Shown one piece after another: positions 36,514-46,134 of a stretch of 50,394 nt of DNA. Source of the DNA: Allomyces arbusculus. Taxonomy: Eukaryota; Blastocladiomycota; Blastocladiomycetes; Blastocladiales; Blastocladiaceae. Location of the stretch: NCBI GenBank assembly GCA_027604705.1, contig JADHYV010000105.1, positions 1 through 50,394 on the forward strand, in the 5' to 3' direction. The stretch's first letter is position 1; every line of letters starts with the position of its first letter. The translations under genes were made by a program, and so were the position numbers. The notes below the pieces were generated by a model, which did no database searches, was not told the DNA's origin, and saw nothing but the letters and a program-made list of their open reading frames with translations.

Positions 36514-37837
36514 CTACACCGTTCGCAACAGCTCCATAGCGTGGTGCCACACGACAAATGTTGCTGCGTTGGTCGGAAATGCGCGCACGATCGTGGCCAT
36601 GGCGCCGCGCCACAGGCCCGTGATACCCTCGACCTTGACCGTGTGCTGCGCGCAGTGCAGCATGCCGCGGAACGTGCCTGGATCTGCCGACTGGATCTTG
36701 GTCTTGATCACGTCGGCCGGGTAGGTCGACATCCACCCGGCGATCCCGGACAGCCCACCGGCAAGCATGAGCTCAATCGGCGAGAGCATCGTCGCCGCGT
36801 CCTTGACGGGGTCGACACCCTCGACGGGCTTTCGCCGAGCTGCCAAACCACGGCACAGAGCTTCGTACATGAAAAAGTAGGTCCCGTACGACGGCGTCTC
36901 GCGCACAACCGTCGCGCCAAATCCGATAAACGTGCCGCGAATCCCGCGCGTGGCGTAGAGGTACCGCAGGCAGTGCAGCGGTGATTTGAAGTGCGGCATA
37001 GACGTTTTCAAGACCGAGTGCGTCGCGTCGGTCTGGTTCTGCATGCGAATCTTGGCAAGCTCCATCGGGCACGAAATAATGGCATTAACGAAGCCGGATC
37101 CGCTACCTGCCAGGAAGATTTGGGACAAGGTCGGTGTCGCGTCGGGCCGGTCGAGCTGTTTTTCAAGCAGTGAGCCGTAGACGCCAAAGAGAAGCGCGTT
37201 GACCATGGCGACGCCGACGAGCGGAGACGACATGCCCTTGAAGAGCCCAAAGACCTGCACGAGTCGACACAGAGGGTGCGTGAGTCCGGTGCACCAGAGG
37301 TGGGCGTGAGGTGGAGGCCTTGGGGGAAAAGCCGAGCAAGTACCTTTTCCTCGCGAACGATCTTGACAAAGCAGTCGACAGTGCCCTTGTAGCGTGGGGC
37401 GCCAGCGTCACTTTGCACCTGAAGGCGAACCTAGTCATGGTGTGCACGAACATTCGTCGTGAGACGACCCGGCTTGGCTGTCATTGTTGAATTTATGAAA
37501 CGAGCGGGTACCTTGACCGTGTCAAACGGTTGTCCGGCCAATACACCGGCAAACCCGCCAAACGTGCCAGCAATGAAGTTCATGGCGCCGTAACCAAGCC
37601 GTCCACATGTTGCCTCTTCTTGCGCGGGTACCGGCACCACAACGGGCTCGAGCTCCACTTCGACGAGGTTTGGATTGAGCGCTTTGGCTCCATGAATCGC
37701 TACATGCCAAGCCGGGCAAGGAGCGTCAGATTCGCGCCTGTCTCGACTTGTTGCACGGAAAGGGACCGCTAGGCGCACGCACCCGATGACGGTGGTGGCG
37801 GCAAAGCAGGGGACGATGTCGAGGTTGGCGTCGCCAT
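36514..37837 (-). CDS. Mitochondrial carrier (SLC25), carnitine/ornithine/basic amino acid group (4 exons)
   Basis: Exons 37783-37837, 37512-37699, 37344-37430 and 36514-37254 join in phase to 356 aa; the start lies in TTCGCCATGG. All three carrier signatures are present, one per repeat: QPFDTVKVRLQ, CPMELAKIRMQ and YPADVIKTKIQ, each following a GxxGG or GSGSG helix start. Details such as FIAGTFGGFAGVLAGQPFDT, CPMELAKIRMQNQ and RAFPTNAATFVVW near the end are typical of the carnitine/acylcarnitine, ornithine and basic amino acid carriers (SLC25A20/A15/A29 group) of the mitochondrial inner membrane. Exact substrate cannot be fixed from sequence. The first 60 residues (Pro/Ser, then acidic) are longer than usual and include the first short exon, which brings the only in-frame ATG ahead of the core besides the one in GAMNF. 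If translation began at that inner ATG the protein would still contain the whole carrier fold. Confidence 0.91.
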
Positions 37838-39547
37838 GGCGAAGGTCGGAGGGTACGAGGGATGGGATCAACGAGCAGCTGTTCGTTCGGGCGCCTTGAG
37901 GGAGCCTGCTTATGACAACCTCTGTATCTCGGGTGTCGCCAGGCTGCCGAGCGTCGTTGGTTCCAACGGTATTGGGTGGAGCAGTGTGCTTGCACTGCGT
38001 TCGGGTCTGTCGGTTGGTTGGACCGTAAATGTTGCTGCCTCGTCTGGCTGCTGCTTGTGCTGGTTGTGTCGAGAGCAACTATGGACACCACGACTGGATG
38101 GCGGCGGCAACGTCGAGGAGAAGGAGGACAACGAATTCGGTTTGCCGTTGGGATGATGGAGGCGTCGTTGTCGTGTCGCTCCAGAAACAGAAGAACAGGG
38201 GCGCGGCAAGAGAGGCGTCGTGCAAGCAAAAAAGCGGCAGGAACAACCTGTGGAGAAAATGGGGCGCGACGTGGCTCGCCCACATGGCGGTGCCGGACAT
38301 GTTCCAAGCGCTCAAACATGTCCGAGATTGCCCGACAATACCAGCACACACGTGCTGCATCTGTTTCAGCTTGATGGATCTGACGGGGCAGATTCGCCAA
38401 CGTCCTTGAAATGGCATCTGCCTCCTCTTGATCACGTCTTGCCAATGACACATCGCGTAGATGGTGGTGAGCGCCCGAGAGATTTCAGAAATGACGATGG
38501 GAGGCGACAGGACCCGTGGAGAGCTCGCCAGAACAAGCGCGCCGACCGTCGGGTTGGCGATAGGTTCGAGGGAACAGATGGCACTAGCGTTAAGCGCTGT
38601 TTCCGAATGTTGTTTTGGAGGCCCTTGCGCGACACGCGAGGATCGGGGTTTGAACCAAGGCTTACATCGCACGCACATCGCACGCTCTTACTGATCTCGG
38701 CGTGATCATCAAAAAATGACTTAAGACCAAACTGTGATGTGCGCTGTGGTGCTCGAGTGTTCTTTCGAATTGTGGCGCGCGGTTGGACAGGTTCGAAGTC
38801 GAGCCGCTTGGCACTCAAGAGCCTGCATGCACCCAGGGCCACTCACGCCCTGCATGCCGCTTGAGTCTAGTTGGACTGAGCGCAGGTTGCACAGCTGGGC
38901 CGGGGCGGTGGGCGTGTCTTATTATTGCCAAGGACCGCGCGAGGTGGAGAGGAATCGGCGGTGTCAATTGCAGGGACTCTTTGCACATCCGTGAGAGCAG
39001 TCACTGACTGGCGGATCAGGATTCAACTCGTCCATTCGGATTCAAGTTTGCCGCGTGAGCTTCGACACACGAAAGTGAAATCTGAAAGGCTGATCGAAGG
39101 AAATTTGAGTATTTCGCGGATTAGGCGTGCTGAACTCGCCTAGTTCCGGCCCCACCCGAAATGTAGAACCTGGCCACATGGACAACCTTGCAAAACCCAG
39201 AAAGACCAGAAAGACACATGCGCCAACCTGCCTGAGCACGACCATGAGGCCCCCGGCAACGCAGCATGTGATGGCACGCGACCGTGGAGGTCACAAGTGA
39301 GCGTGGTCGCCTTGCTATCGAACCCGCACGATGCCCGCGTGGGCAGCACTGTTCAATCGCTGGCCGGCGCCTTTTTAGGGCCGCGTCCCCCCCGCCCCTC
39401 CCCCTCTTGATTGGCCACAGCATCAACCTCCTCCTCATCGGTCGTCGGTCTGCGGTCCAACTCATCTACCCCTCCATCGGTCGTCGGTCAACGAAGCCCG
39501 CCCGGTCACCATCCACCGCACTCAACGACGCTCCCACGCTGATCGCC
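37838..39547. other. Divergent intergenic region, carrier (-) / IMPDH (+)
   Basis: The largest conventional gap (1.7 kb). Frames such as 38079-38678 (-) have no family motif and no support from composition. A short pyrimidine-rich stretch (C/T runs with CCCCTCCCCC) at 39387-39540 precedes the IMPDH start. A GGTTTGAACC near 38647 was checked as a tRNA T-loop and rejected. Confidence 0.45.
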
Positions 39548-41259
39548 ATGGCCGCCCCTACCAAACACGCTCCCGGTTCCATTGTCCTGCCCTCGGGCAA
39601 GGTCTTCAAGCCTGATGGCCTCTCGGCCGAGGAGCTCTTTGACTCGCAGTTCTCGGGCGGGCTGACGTACAACGACTTCCTCATCCTGCCCGGCTTCATT
39701 GATTTCGCTGCCGACATTGTTGACCTGTCGGTGCGAGTCACGCGCAACCATGAGATCAAGCTGCCGCTGCTTTCGTCGCCTATGGACACCGTGACGGGTA
39801 AGTTGGACAAATTTGTCATTTTCAGCGCCATTTGCTGACGTCCACGCGATCGGGTGTAACTGGGCGCAATCGACTATGGCCCGTTCGACCACTGTCTAAC
39901 CGCCTTTGGCGTCCCTGCCCATCCGCTCTTGCAGAGGCCAACATGGCCATCGCCATGGCGCTGTGCGGCGGTCTCGGCGTCATCCACTACAACTGTACCG
40001 TCGAGGACCAGGTCGCAATGGTGCGCAAGGTCAAGAAGTTTGAGAACGGCTTCATCTCCGACCCGGTCACGCTCGGCCCGCACCACACGGTCGCCGACGT
40101 GCTCGACATCAAGGAGAAGCACGGCTTCTCGGGCGTACCGATCACCGAGTCGGGCACGCTCGGCGGCAAGCTGCTGGGCATGGTCACGTCGCGCGACATC
40201 CAGTTTGTCAAGGACCCGACCACCAAGCTCGCGCACGTCATGACGCCACGTGCGCAGCTCATCACGGCCGCACAGGGTGTCTCGCTCGACGAGGCTAACC
40301 GCATCCTTAAGTCGTGCAAGAAGGGCAAGCTGCCGATCGTCGACAAGGAAGGCTGCCTGGTCGCGCTCATGTCGCTCGCCGATTTGCTCAAGAACAAGGA
40401 GTACCCGCTCGCGTCCAAGACCAAGGGCACCAAGCAGCTGCTCGTCGCTGCGGCCGTCGGCACGCGCCCGGACGACCGTGAGCGTCTGGCTGCGCTCGTC
40501 GCCGCTGGCCTCGACATTGTCGTGCTCGACTCGTCGCAGGGCAACTCGTCGTTCCAGATTGACATGATCAAGCACATTCGCCAGACCTACGGCAACAAGA
40601 TCGACGTGATTGCCGGCAACGTGGTCACGCAGCAGCAGGCCAAGAACCTGATCGAGGCTGGCGCTGACGCGCTCCGCATTGGGATGGGCTCGGGCTCGAT
40701 CTGCATCACGCAGGAGGTCATGGCCGTCGGTCGCCCGCAGGGAACGGCCGTCTACCAGGTTGCGCGCCTTGCTCGCGAGTACGGCATCCCCGTCATCGCT
40801 GACGGTGGCATCCAGTTTGTTGGCCACATCACCAAGGCCATTGCCCTCGGTGCCTCAGCTGTCATGATGGGCTCGCTCCTGGCCGGTACGTCAGAGTCGC
40901 CCGGCGAGTACTTTTACCACGACGGCAAGCGTCTCAAGCGTTACCGCGGCATGGGCTCGCTCGATGCCATGGACAAAGGTGACGCTGCGGGCAAGCGTTA
41001 TTTCTCGGAGGGCGACAAGGTCAAGGTTGCACAGGGTGTGACGGGTGCCGTGCTCGACAAGGGCTCGATGTTCAAGTTCATGCCTTACCTGATGGTCGGT
41101 CTGCAGCACGGTCTGCAGGATATTGGTGTGCGCTCGATCAAGCTGCTCCAGGACGCGGTCGACGCCGGCGAGGTCCGGTTCGAGAAGCGTTCGGCCTCGG
41201 CGCAGCTCGAGGGTGGTGTGCACTCGCTCTACTCGTACGAGAAGCGCCTCTTCTCGTAA
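39548..41259 (+). CDS. IMPDH: Inosine-5'-monophosphate dehydrogenase (2 exons)
   Basis: Exons 39548-39797 and 39935-41259 join in phase to 524 aa; the start is in ATCGCCATGG. The enzyme oxidises IMP to XMP with NAD, the rate-limiting step of GMP synthesis in the cytosol. The sequence is colinear with fungal and animal [33 protein letters not shown] (the intron splits the Glu codon), GGLGVIHYN, a Bateman module of two CBS domains (about 110-240; [17 protein letters not shown]), VLDSSQGNS, the active-site loop [12 protein letters not shown] with catalytic Cys at about 340, [35 protein letters not shown] and the flap, and a basic C terminus. Length and motifs are normal and nothing is missing. 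Codon usage is strongly biased to C/G-ending codons (GTC, GCC, AAG, CTC), consistent with high expression. The 137-nt intron is long for this window. Confidence 0.97.
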
Positions 41260-41499
41260 GCGTGAGCGTTTGCCGTGTGTATTGTGTCGATAGCTTCTAT
41301 TTTTCGTTTTTTGTTGAACCGTTTTGCGCTTGCAAATAACCCCTTGCCTCTCCTGCGGTCCATTTCGTGCTCTCTCTCTTTCTCTCCCGGTCTGTGTCGA
41401 ACGAATGCAGTGCCGACCTGGCGTGTTATCCTTTTTCCTTGCATTGCATCAGTCTCTTAGATGTTCTCTCGGTTTTCTCTCAGCTTGTGAGCAAACTTG

Positions 41500-43300
41500 C
41501 GTTGTGACGACTTGAACATCCAAGAGCCAGGCTTGCTTCTGTCAAGACCTCCAGCTGCAACCAACAACTTGCCCATTGCCAAATCATCTCATCATATTTG
41601 CCCAGCAGTTTTAGGAAGCTGTCAGCAAAGCTAGCCACAAGCAAGTACTGTTGAGCTGCTTCCTGACAACATGCCCAAAGGCAGGCTCATGCTGATTCAG
41701 AGCTCATCACTTTTGCATTTGACAGAATTGGAATTGAAGCTGTCGCCCATTCATCTTGTTTGAGCGCTCTTCCATGCTTTGCACAAACAAGTTATCATTG
41801 CCTGCAGTGGAGTTGCACCAATTCAAGCATTATCAATTGAGTTGATTAAAAGTCAATGCAGGCGACATGACATTGGCATCTGACTTGAGCAACAGCCATT
41901 TCTCTACCAACTTGTTGATTGCATCAGAGATTTTATCATTGGCCTCTAGCAGGGCAGGAATAGAGGAATGGAGCTGTATTGAGCAACTCAAGAGCAAGAC
42001 GCCAAAACAAGGTGGAACACAGCCATACTTGTGGGAGAGTAGGGGTGAAGATGGGTCAGAAGGACTGGAAGAGGAAAGCAGTTGTAGCTGCAGCATAACA
42101 GAGCAAATGTGACCAAATAGTGGAAATGCTCTCCAATGATATCACAGAACTGGCCATGTATTACACCCCAAAACTCGCCAATATCACGCCAGCACACATT
42201 GAAATGAAACAAAATACATTGCTGTCATGCCCCCTGTTCATTGTCAGCTTGCTTGGTGGCCCACAAGTCCTTGACCACACAGCCCAGGCCCACATTGCAG
42301 TTGGGGATGCTCAGGAGCTTCTCGATCACAACCACAAGTGTGTTCTCAGACACGACTTGTACATTTCCATGAGATACTTGGCAGCATGCACTGACCCAAT
42401 GTGCAGTTCATAGATCAAGAGGAACTGCCATGACTCACAGTAGTACTTGTGGATTGTCAGCATCAACCAAGTTGAGCACTGCAGGCATGATGCACTTGAG
42501 CTCCTTGAACGAGTACTTGGAGTGCTCATGGGCATACCTGGGCAGGAATGAGGATAGGAAGCCATCATGTCAACATCAGCAGTTGGAACAGGTCAACTCA
42601 AATGGACTGCTTTGCACTGACCCAGAACTGCTCAAAACCTAAGGAAAAAATGGGAACAAAGTCAGTCTGTGTCCACCACCCCCACCATGAATGAGGAGAA
42701 AAGAGGCACACAGATCAATTTAAGTGGTATTTAGGGAGCAGAAAGGCCAGACCCCAATTGTTGGGCGTCATCAATCAGGCCCTTTTGCTCCCAAGAGTCC
42801 AGCTGCAATGCAAATGACTGCTTCTGGCAGCAGTTTTTTGTGTGTTCCACAGTAGATCCTCCTTGTATGCGCCCTTGCACGGATTACACTCCACCCACAA
42901 CCCCTGCTGCATCAAAACACATGCTCCAAGAATACTCATCAACCCCCTTGGCTTGCCATGTGATTTGGGCATGCACTGCTTAATGTGCTGCCCATCTAGT
43001 TGTGTGGACCATGCAGGGCCACAAATGTTGGCAAAAACTTGTTCATGATCTGGTAATTGAGCATCTTGCCCATCCAGTACCCATCCTTGCCATGGTTGTG
43101 GATGATGTATGATGTGTGCCATACTTGCACACAAGGGGCGACTTATGCTCAGCTCTTCAAGCAAGGAGGTTGTGCTGACTGACAGGTGAGCAGTTGAACA
43201 CAATTCAACAGTATGTTGCTGATAGAAGCGTTGAGAGTTTGCTGCTGTTGAAGATTCGATTGGACCAATGTGCAGGCATTTGCTACATAAAAAAAATATT
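41500..43300. mobile_element. CpG-depleted island 2, probable decayed repetitive DNA (family unknown)
   Basis: About 1.8 kb with A+T well above its neighbours and CpG nearly absent: I count about 14 in 41521-43200, with long stretches having none (for example 42901-43080). The transition from IMPDH 3' flank is abrupt at about 41500, and normal composition resumes just before the E2 gene. Minus-strand frames (42775-43203, with GKPRGLMSILGACVLMQQ and GLWVECNPCKGAYKED; and 42326-42568) read like fragments of a once-coding element, but I cannot name a family. No terminal repeats or target-site duplications were found by eye. Confidence 0.5.
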
Positions 43301-43381
43301 TCTAAACTGATTGGAAAGGTGGAGACGTGGGTGCAGATGGTGGGGAATCAAATAGAACACAACGCTGGGAACGAAGAGGCA

Positions 43382-44291
43382 CTACATGGACGAAAGCAGC
43401 GTCTCAACAGCCACATCCTCGTTGCCCTGCGCCTGCCGCAGTGCATGGACGACAGCCGCCTTGGCAAACCCCATCTCCATGAGCCGCTGCACAGCACCCG
43501 CGTCAACGCCGAGCTTGTCCAAGTCCACGTCGGTTGCCGCGTCGCCCGCCTTAGCGTAGAACTGCGTCCATGCCGCCGCGGTGCGCTCGAAATCGTGATG
43601 GTCGCGCTTGTAGTGCGCTGCCACAACTGCGTCCTGCGGATCGTCCGGTTCGGGCGATTCGAGCAGCTGTTGCACCGACAGGAGGGCCTTGGCGATGCCG
43701 AGGACGGGCGTCCACTCGTTGCGCAGAATATCGAGACAGATTGCTAGCCGTGCGTGAGGTGGGAGGGTCAGTGTGGTTGGGGAAGCACAATGCAATGGGA
43801 AACGATAGAAAGACGCAAACCTCCGGTTTGGGAACTCACGTTCTACATACAATTCAAAACACGATTCGCAAGCACGTTAGACATCGCTCAGGCCATATTG
43901 CACGGGCAAGGCGTCACATTGCACCGCGTCACGTTGCGCTGCGCCGCACTCGCACTGTACCGAGCTTTCACCTACCGGGTGGTAGACAGACGTCTCAAAC
44001 TTGATGACGGGTGGCGCAAACGGGTACGTGTCCGGGATCTTGATGTCAAGGACAAATCGGCCGCCTTCATATGGCGTGCCAGCTGGTCCCGCGATTTCGC
44101 CCTTCATGTGCGCTGAGTCAGGCGAGAAAACGCGTCAATTGCTGAACCATCCCGTCGCGACCTGGTTTACACGCCAGCGTGAACATACTAAGGTCGGTCC
44201 CAACCAGCTCGAGCTTGATGGCCGACCCGTCAGCGGCCGTGGCGGATGCAGCCTCTTTCAGCTCGCGCTGCAGGCGGCGCGTATCGGGCAT
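43382..44291 (-). CDS. UBC1: Ubiquitin-conjugating enzyme E2, UBC1/UBE2K type with UBA domain (4 exons)
   Basis: Exons 44189-44291, 43976-44112, 43821-43842 and 43382-43743 join in phase to 207 aa. The N terminus MPDTRRLQRELKEA and HMKGEIAGPAGTPYEGG match the E2 fold, followed by FAPPVIKFETSVYHP, then NVSSQTGAICLDIL with the active-site Cys at about residue 90 and the HPN-type Asn contributed by the microexon. LRNEWTPVLGIAKALLSVQQLL and PDDPQDAVVAAHYKRD complete the UBC domain. A linker is followed by a C-terminal UBA domain (about 165-207: VQRLMEMGFAKAAVVHALRQ). This domain order is unique to UBC1/UBE2K, which forms Lys48-linked ubiquitin chains for proteasomal degradation. Exon 3 is only 22 nt and encodes NVSSQTG; without it the catalytic core cannot be read. 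Assignment is secure. Confidence 0.94.
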
Positions 44292-44621
44292 GCTGCTGTT
44301 TGGAGTGCGTTGCTGAGATTGCGGCTGGTGGCAGCAAGCTGTCGAGTTGCTCGGTCTTCAAGGCGTCAACTTGCGATTTGCGAAAACGACGAGTTCGAGT
44401 GATTGAGGAAACACGTCACTGACTCACCCGGCCAGGCCGTGACGTGGTTTTCTCTTTCAAAAATGAGCAGGCGAAAACGAAGGAAGCGGAAAGAACACGC
44501 AAATCTGACATGACAATGCCAAAGACGACCAACCTCCGCCCATGGGGAGAGAGAAATAGAGACAGACGAGAACAGCGGCACACACGGATGGAGCAAAGCA
44601 TACAGTTTTCGGTTCGCGAGT
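44292..44621. other. Short intergenic region between co-oriented genes
   Basis: 330 nt between the E2 start and the stop of the next minus-strand gene. It would carry the E2 promoter and 5' UTR, with a GAGAGAGAAATAGAGACAG purine run at 44549-44567. No gene is visible. Confidence 0.45.
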
Positions 44622-45527
44622 CTACAATGGCGGTGGGTTGCGAATGATAACGAGCGTGTCATTGTCGTTTGACGCCGACGAAATGTCAACAGCGCAGTAG
44701 ACCATGAACCGCGCCGATGCCAGCCCGGCCACAATGGCATGGATTAGCCGCTGTGCCGACCCCGACTTGTCGGTCCACGGCGTGCCCGCAAGCTTGAGGA
44801 TGACGCTATGGTCGAGGAGCTCCTTGCGGATGATCCCGCCGGCCCATGTCGCGCGAATGGCACGCGCAATCAGCCGGATCGCGACAAGCGGCACGTCCAC
44901 GGCCACAAGCTTGTCGTCCGTGTCGAATCCGAGCGCAAAGACGTCGTTTTCGTCGTCCGGGGTCCATGGCTCGCCACGAAACAATACCAACACGTCCTTG
45001 TCACCAGTTCGCTTCTCGTAATTGAGCGCTGACGCGACGCGCCAGCCAAGTCTTAACAGCGCGCGAATGATGGACGCGAGCAGTCGACGGGCCCGAAGGC
45101 GCGCCGTGCGCGATGCGCTGTCATAGTCCCATGGATGACCCTCCACCTGGATGGCGTAGCCCTTGAATTCGGCGGCAAAGAGATCGGCACCAAACAGCGC
45201 CATGGACCCGGTGGTAGAGACGCCTTCCAGCGGCGGCGTGACGCGACGCACAGGAAAACCCGCTGCGGTCATGGCGCGGCATAATTCGACAATGTGCTCG
45301 GTCGGCATATCGAGCACGCGGATTTTGTCGGATCCGGCAAACGACAGCGAGCACGACGCGTCTTGGAAATCGTAGAGAGGCGGTGCATCGTGTGCCGTCT
45401 CGTCCGTCCATTCGGGCAAAGTATCTGGTGGGGGTGGCGCGGCATGGTGGTCGTCGTCGTTGATGGCCTCGCGGGTGCTCGTGCTGCCGCTATGTGGTCG
45501 CGGCGGTGTTGTTGATGCTGCGGTCAT
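44622..45527 (-). CDS. Unrecognised protein with a tandem-duplicated domain
   Basis: A single-exon frame of 301 aa; the ATG at 45527 (context AACCATGA) is preferred to the upstream extension without family content. I do not recognise the family. The first 55 residues are low-complexity and acidic. The rest consists of two copies of a roughly 100-130-residue unit: SDKIRVLDMPTEHIVELCRA pairs with DDKLVAVDVPLVAIRLIARA, and the following IQVEGHPW, then SALNYEKRTGDKDVLVLFRG, pairs with LKLAGTPW, then CAVDISSASNDNDTLVIIRN. Each unit is thus a helix-containing part followed by a GxPW motif and a strand-like D-x-LVxxR end. There is no signal peptide or membrane segment, so it is probably cytosolic or nuclear. 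It lies 95 nt closer to the E2 gene than to the RhoGEF and on their strand, but no functional link is implied. Coding status is likely from strong codon bias and duplication. Confidence 0.65.
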   Translation of the reverse strand: MTAASTTPPRPHSGSTSTREAINDDDHHAAPPPPDTLPEWTDETAHDAPPLYDFQDASCSLSFAGSDKIRVLDMPTEHIVELCRAMTAAGFPVRRVTPPLEGVSTTGSMALFGADLFAAEFKGYAIQVEGHPWDYDSASRTARLRARRLLASIIRALLRLGWRVASALNYEKRTGDKDVLVLFRGEPWTPDDENDVFALGFDTDDKLVAVDVPLVAIRLIARAIRATWAGGIIRKELLDHSVILKLAGTPWTDKSGSAQRLIHAIVAGLASARFMVYCAVDISSASNDNDTLVIIRNPPPL

Positions 45528-46134
45528 GGTTGATGCTTGTGCCTGGCGCGACACGGCGGCGCAATTGCCGTCAAGGTGCCTCCGGATATGGTCTGCTGCG
45601 GGTACTGGTAACAAAGCCTCTTAGCGCGACCGAAGTGGCCGAATGGCGAGCTTGCCGTGCAGAGACGCGTGGGCAGCATGTGAGGCAGGCAGGCGCTGGA
45701 AAGCGTGGAAGGGGCGCTGACCAAAATCAACCAATATGACCATGACTGCGAAAAGACAATCACAACCGCCAGCAACGTTTCGAGCTCGGCGACCAGAAAA
45801 ACAAGAAAAGAAAAGAAAAAAAAAACAGATTAGAAATACAACCACCACGACACGACCCAACACAGGAAAGGATGACAGGATAGCAAAACTACATCTGTCG
45901 CGGGCAAAACAATCAATGGAATGACAAGGGTGCGCTTGGCAGCCAGGCCGACCGTCCACCACCCAAAAAGTACGGTCGGAGGGCAAAAAAAAAAAAAATT
46001 GGACAAGAATAAATACACATGTGAGCGCAAGCGGACAGGGAAGGGCTGCTCCATGACCGCCGACGGTGCTGCTTGGACTCGACCGACCGGTGCTGCTTGG
46101 ACTCGACCGACCGCGTCGCCGGCGATCGCAGACA
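45528..46134. other. Intergenic region upstream of the duplicated-domain gene
   Basis: About 0.6 kb with an A-rich AAAAGAAAAGAAAAAAAAAAC stretch (about 45808-45827) and a 13-base A run near 45986. It holds a 24-bp tandem duplication next to the RhoGEF stop. No gene is supported. Confidence 0.5.
46065..46112. repeat. 24-bp tandem duplication (2 perfect copies)
   Basis: Two identical 24-bp units (46065-46088 and 46089-46112), each beginning GGTGCTGCTTGGAC, lie immediately 3' of the RhoGEF stop codon, so in its 3' UTR. Confidence 0.95.

Noticed and set aside
38079-38678. 200-codon minus-strand frame between the carrier and IMPDH genes
   Set aside because: Mixed composition, no recognisable domain, and equally long frames overlap on the other strand.
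38620-38700. GGTTTGAACC near 38647 resembling a tRNA T-loop
   Set aside because: Neither strand gives a five-pair T-stem, acceptor stem or D-arm at the right spacing.
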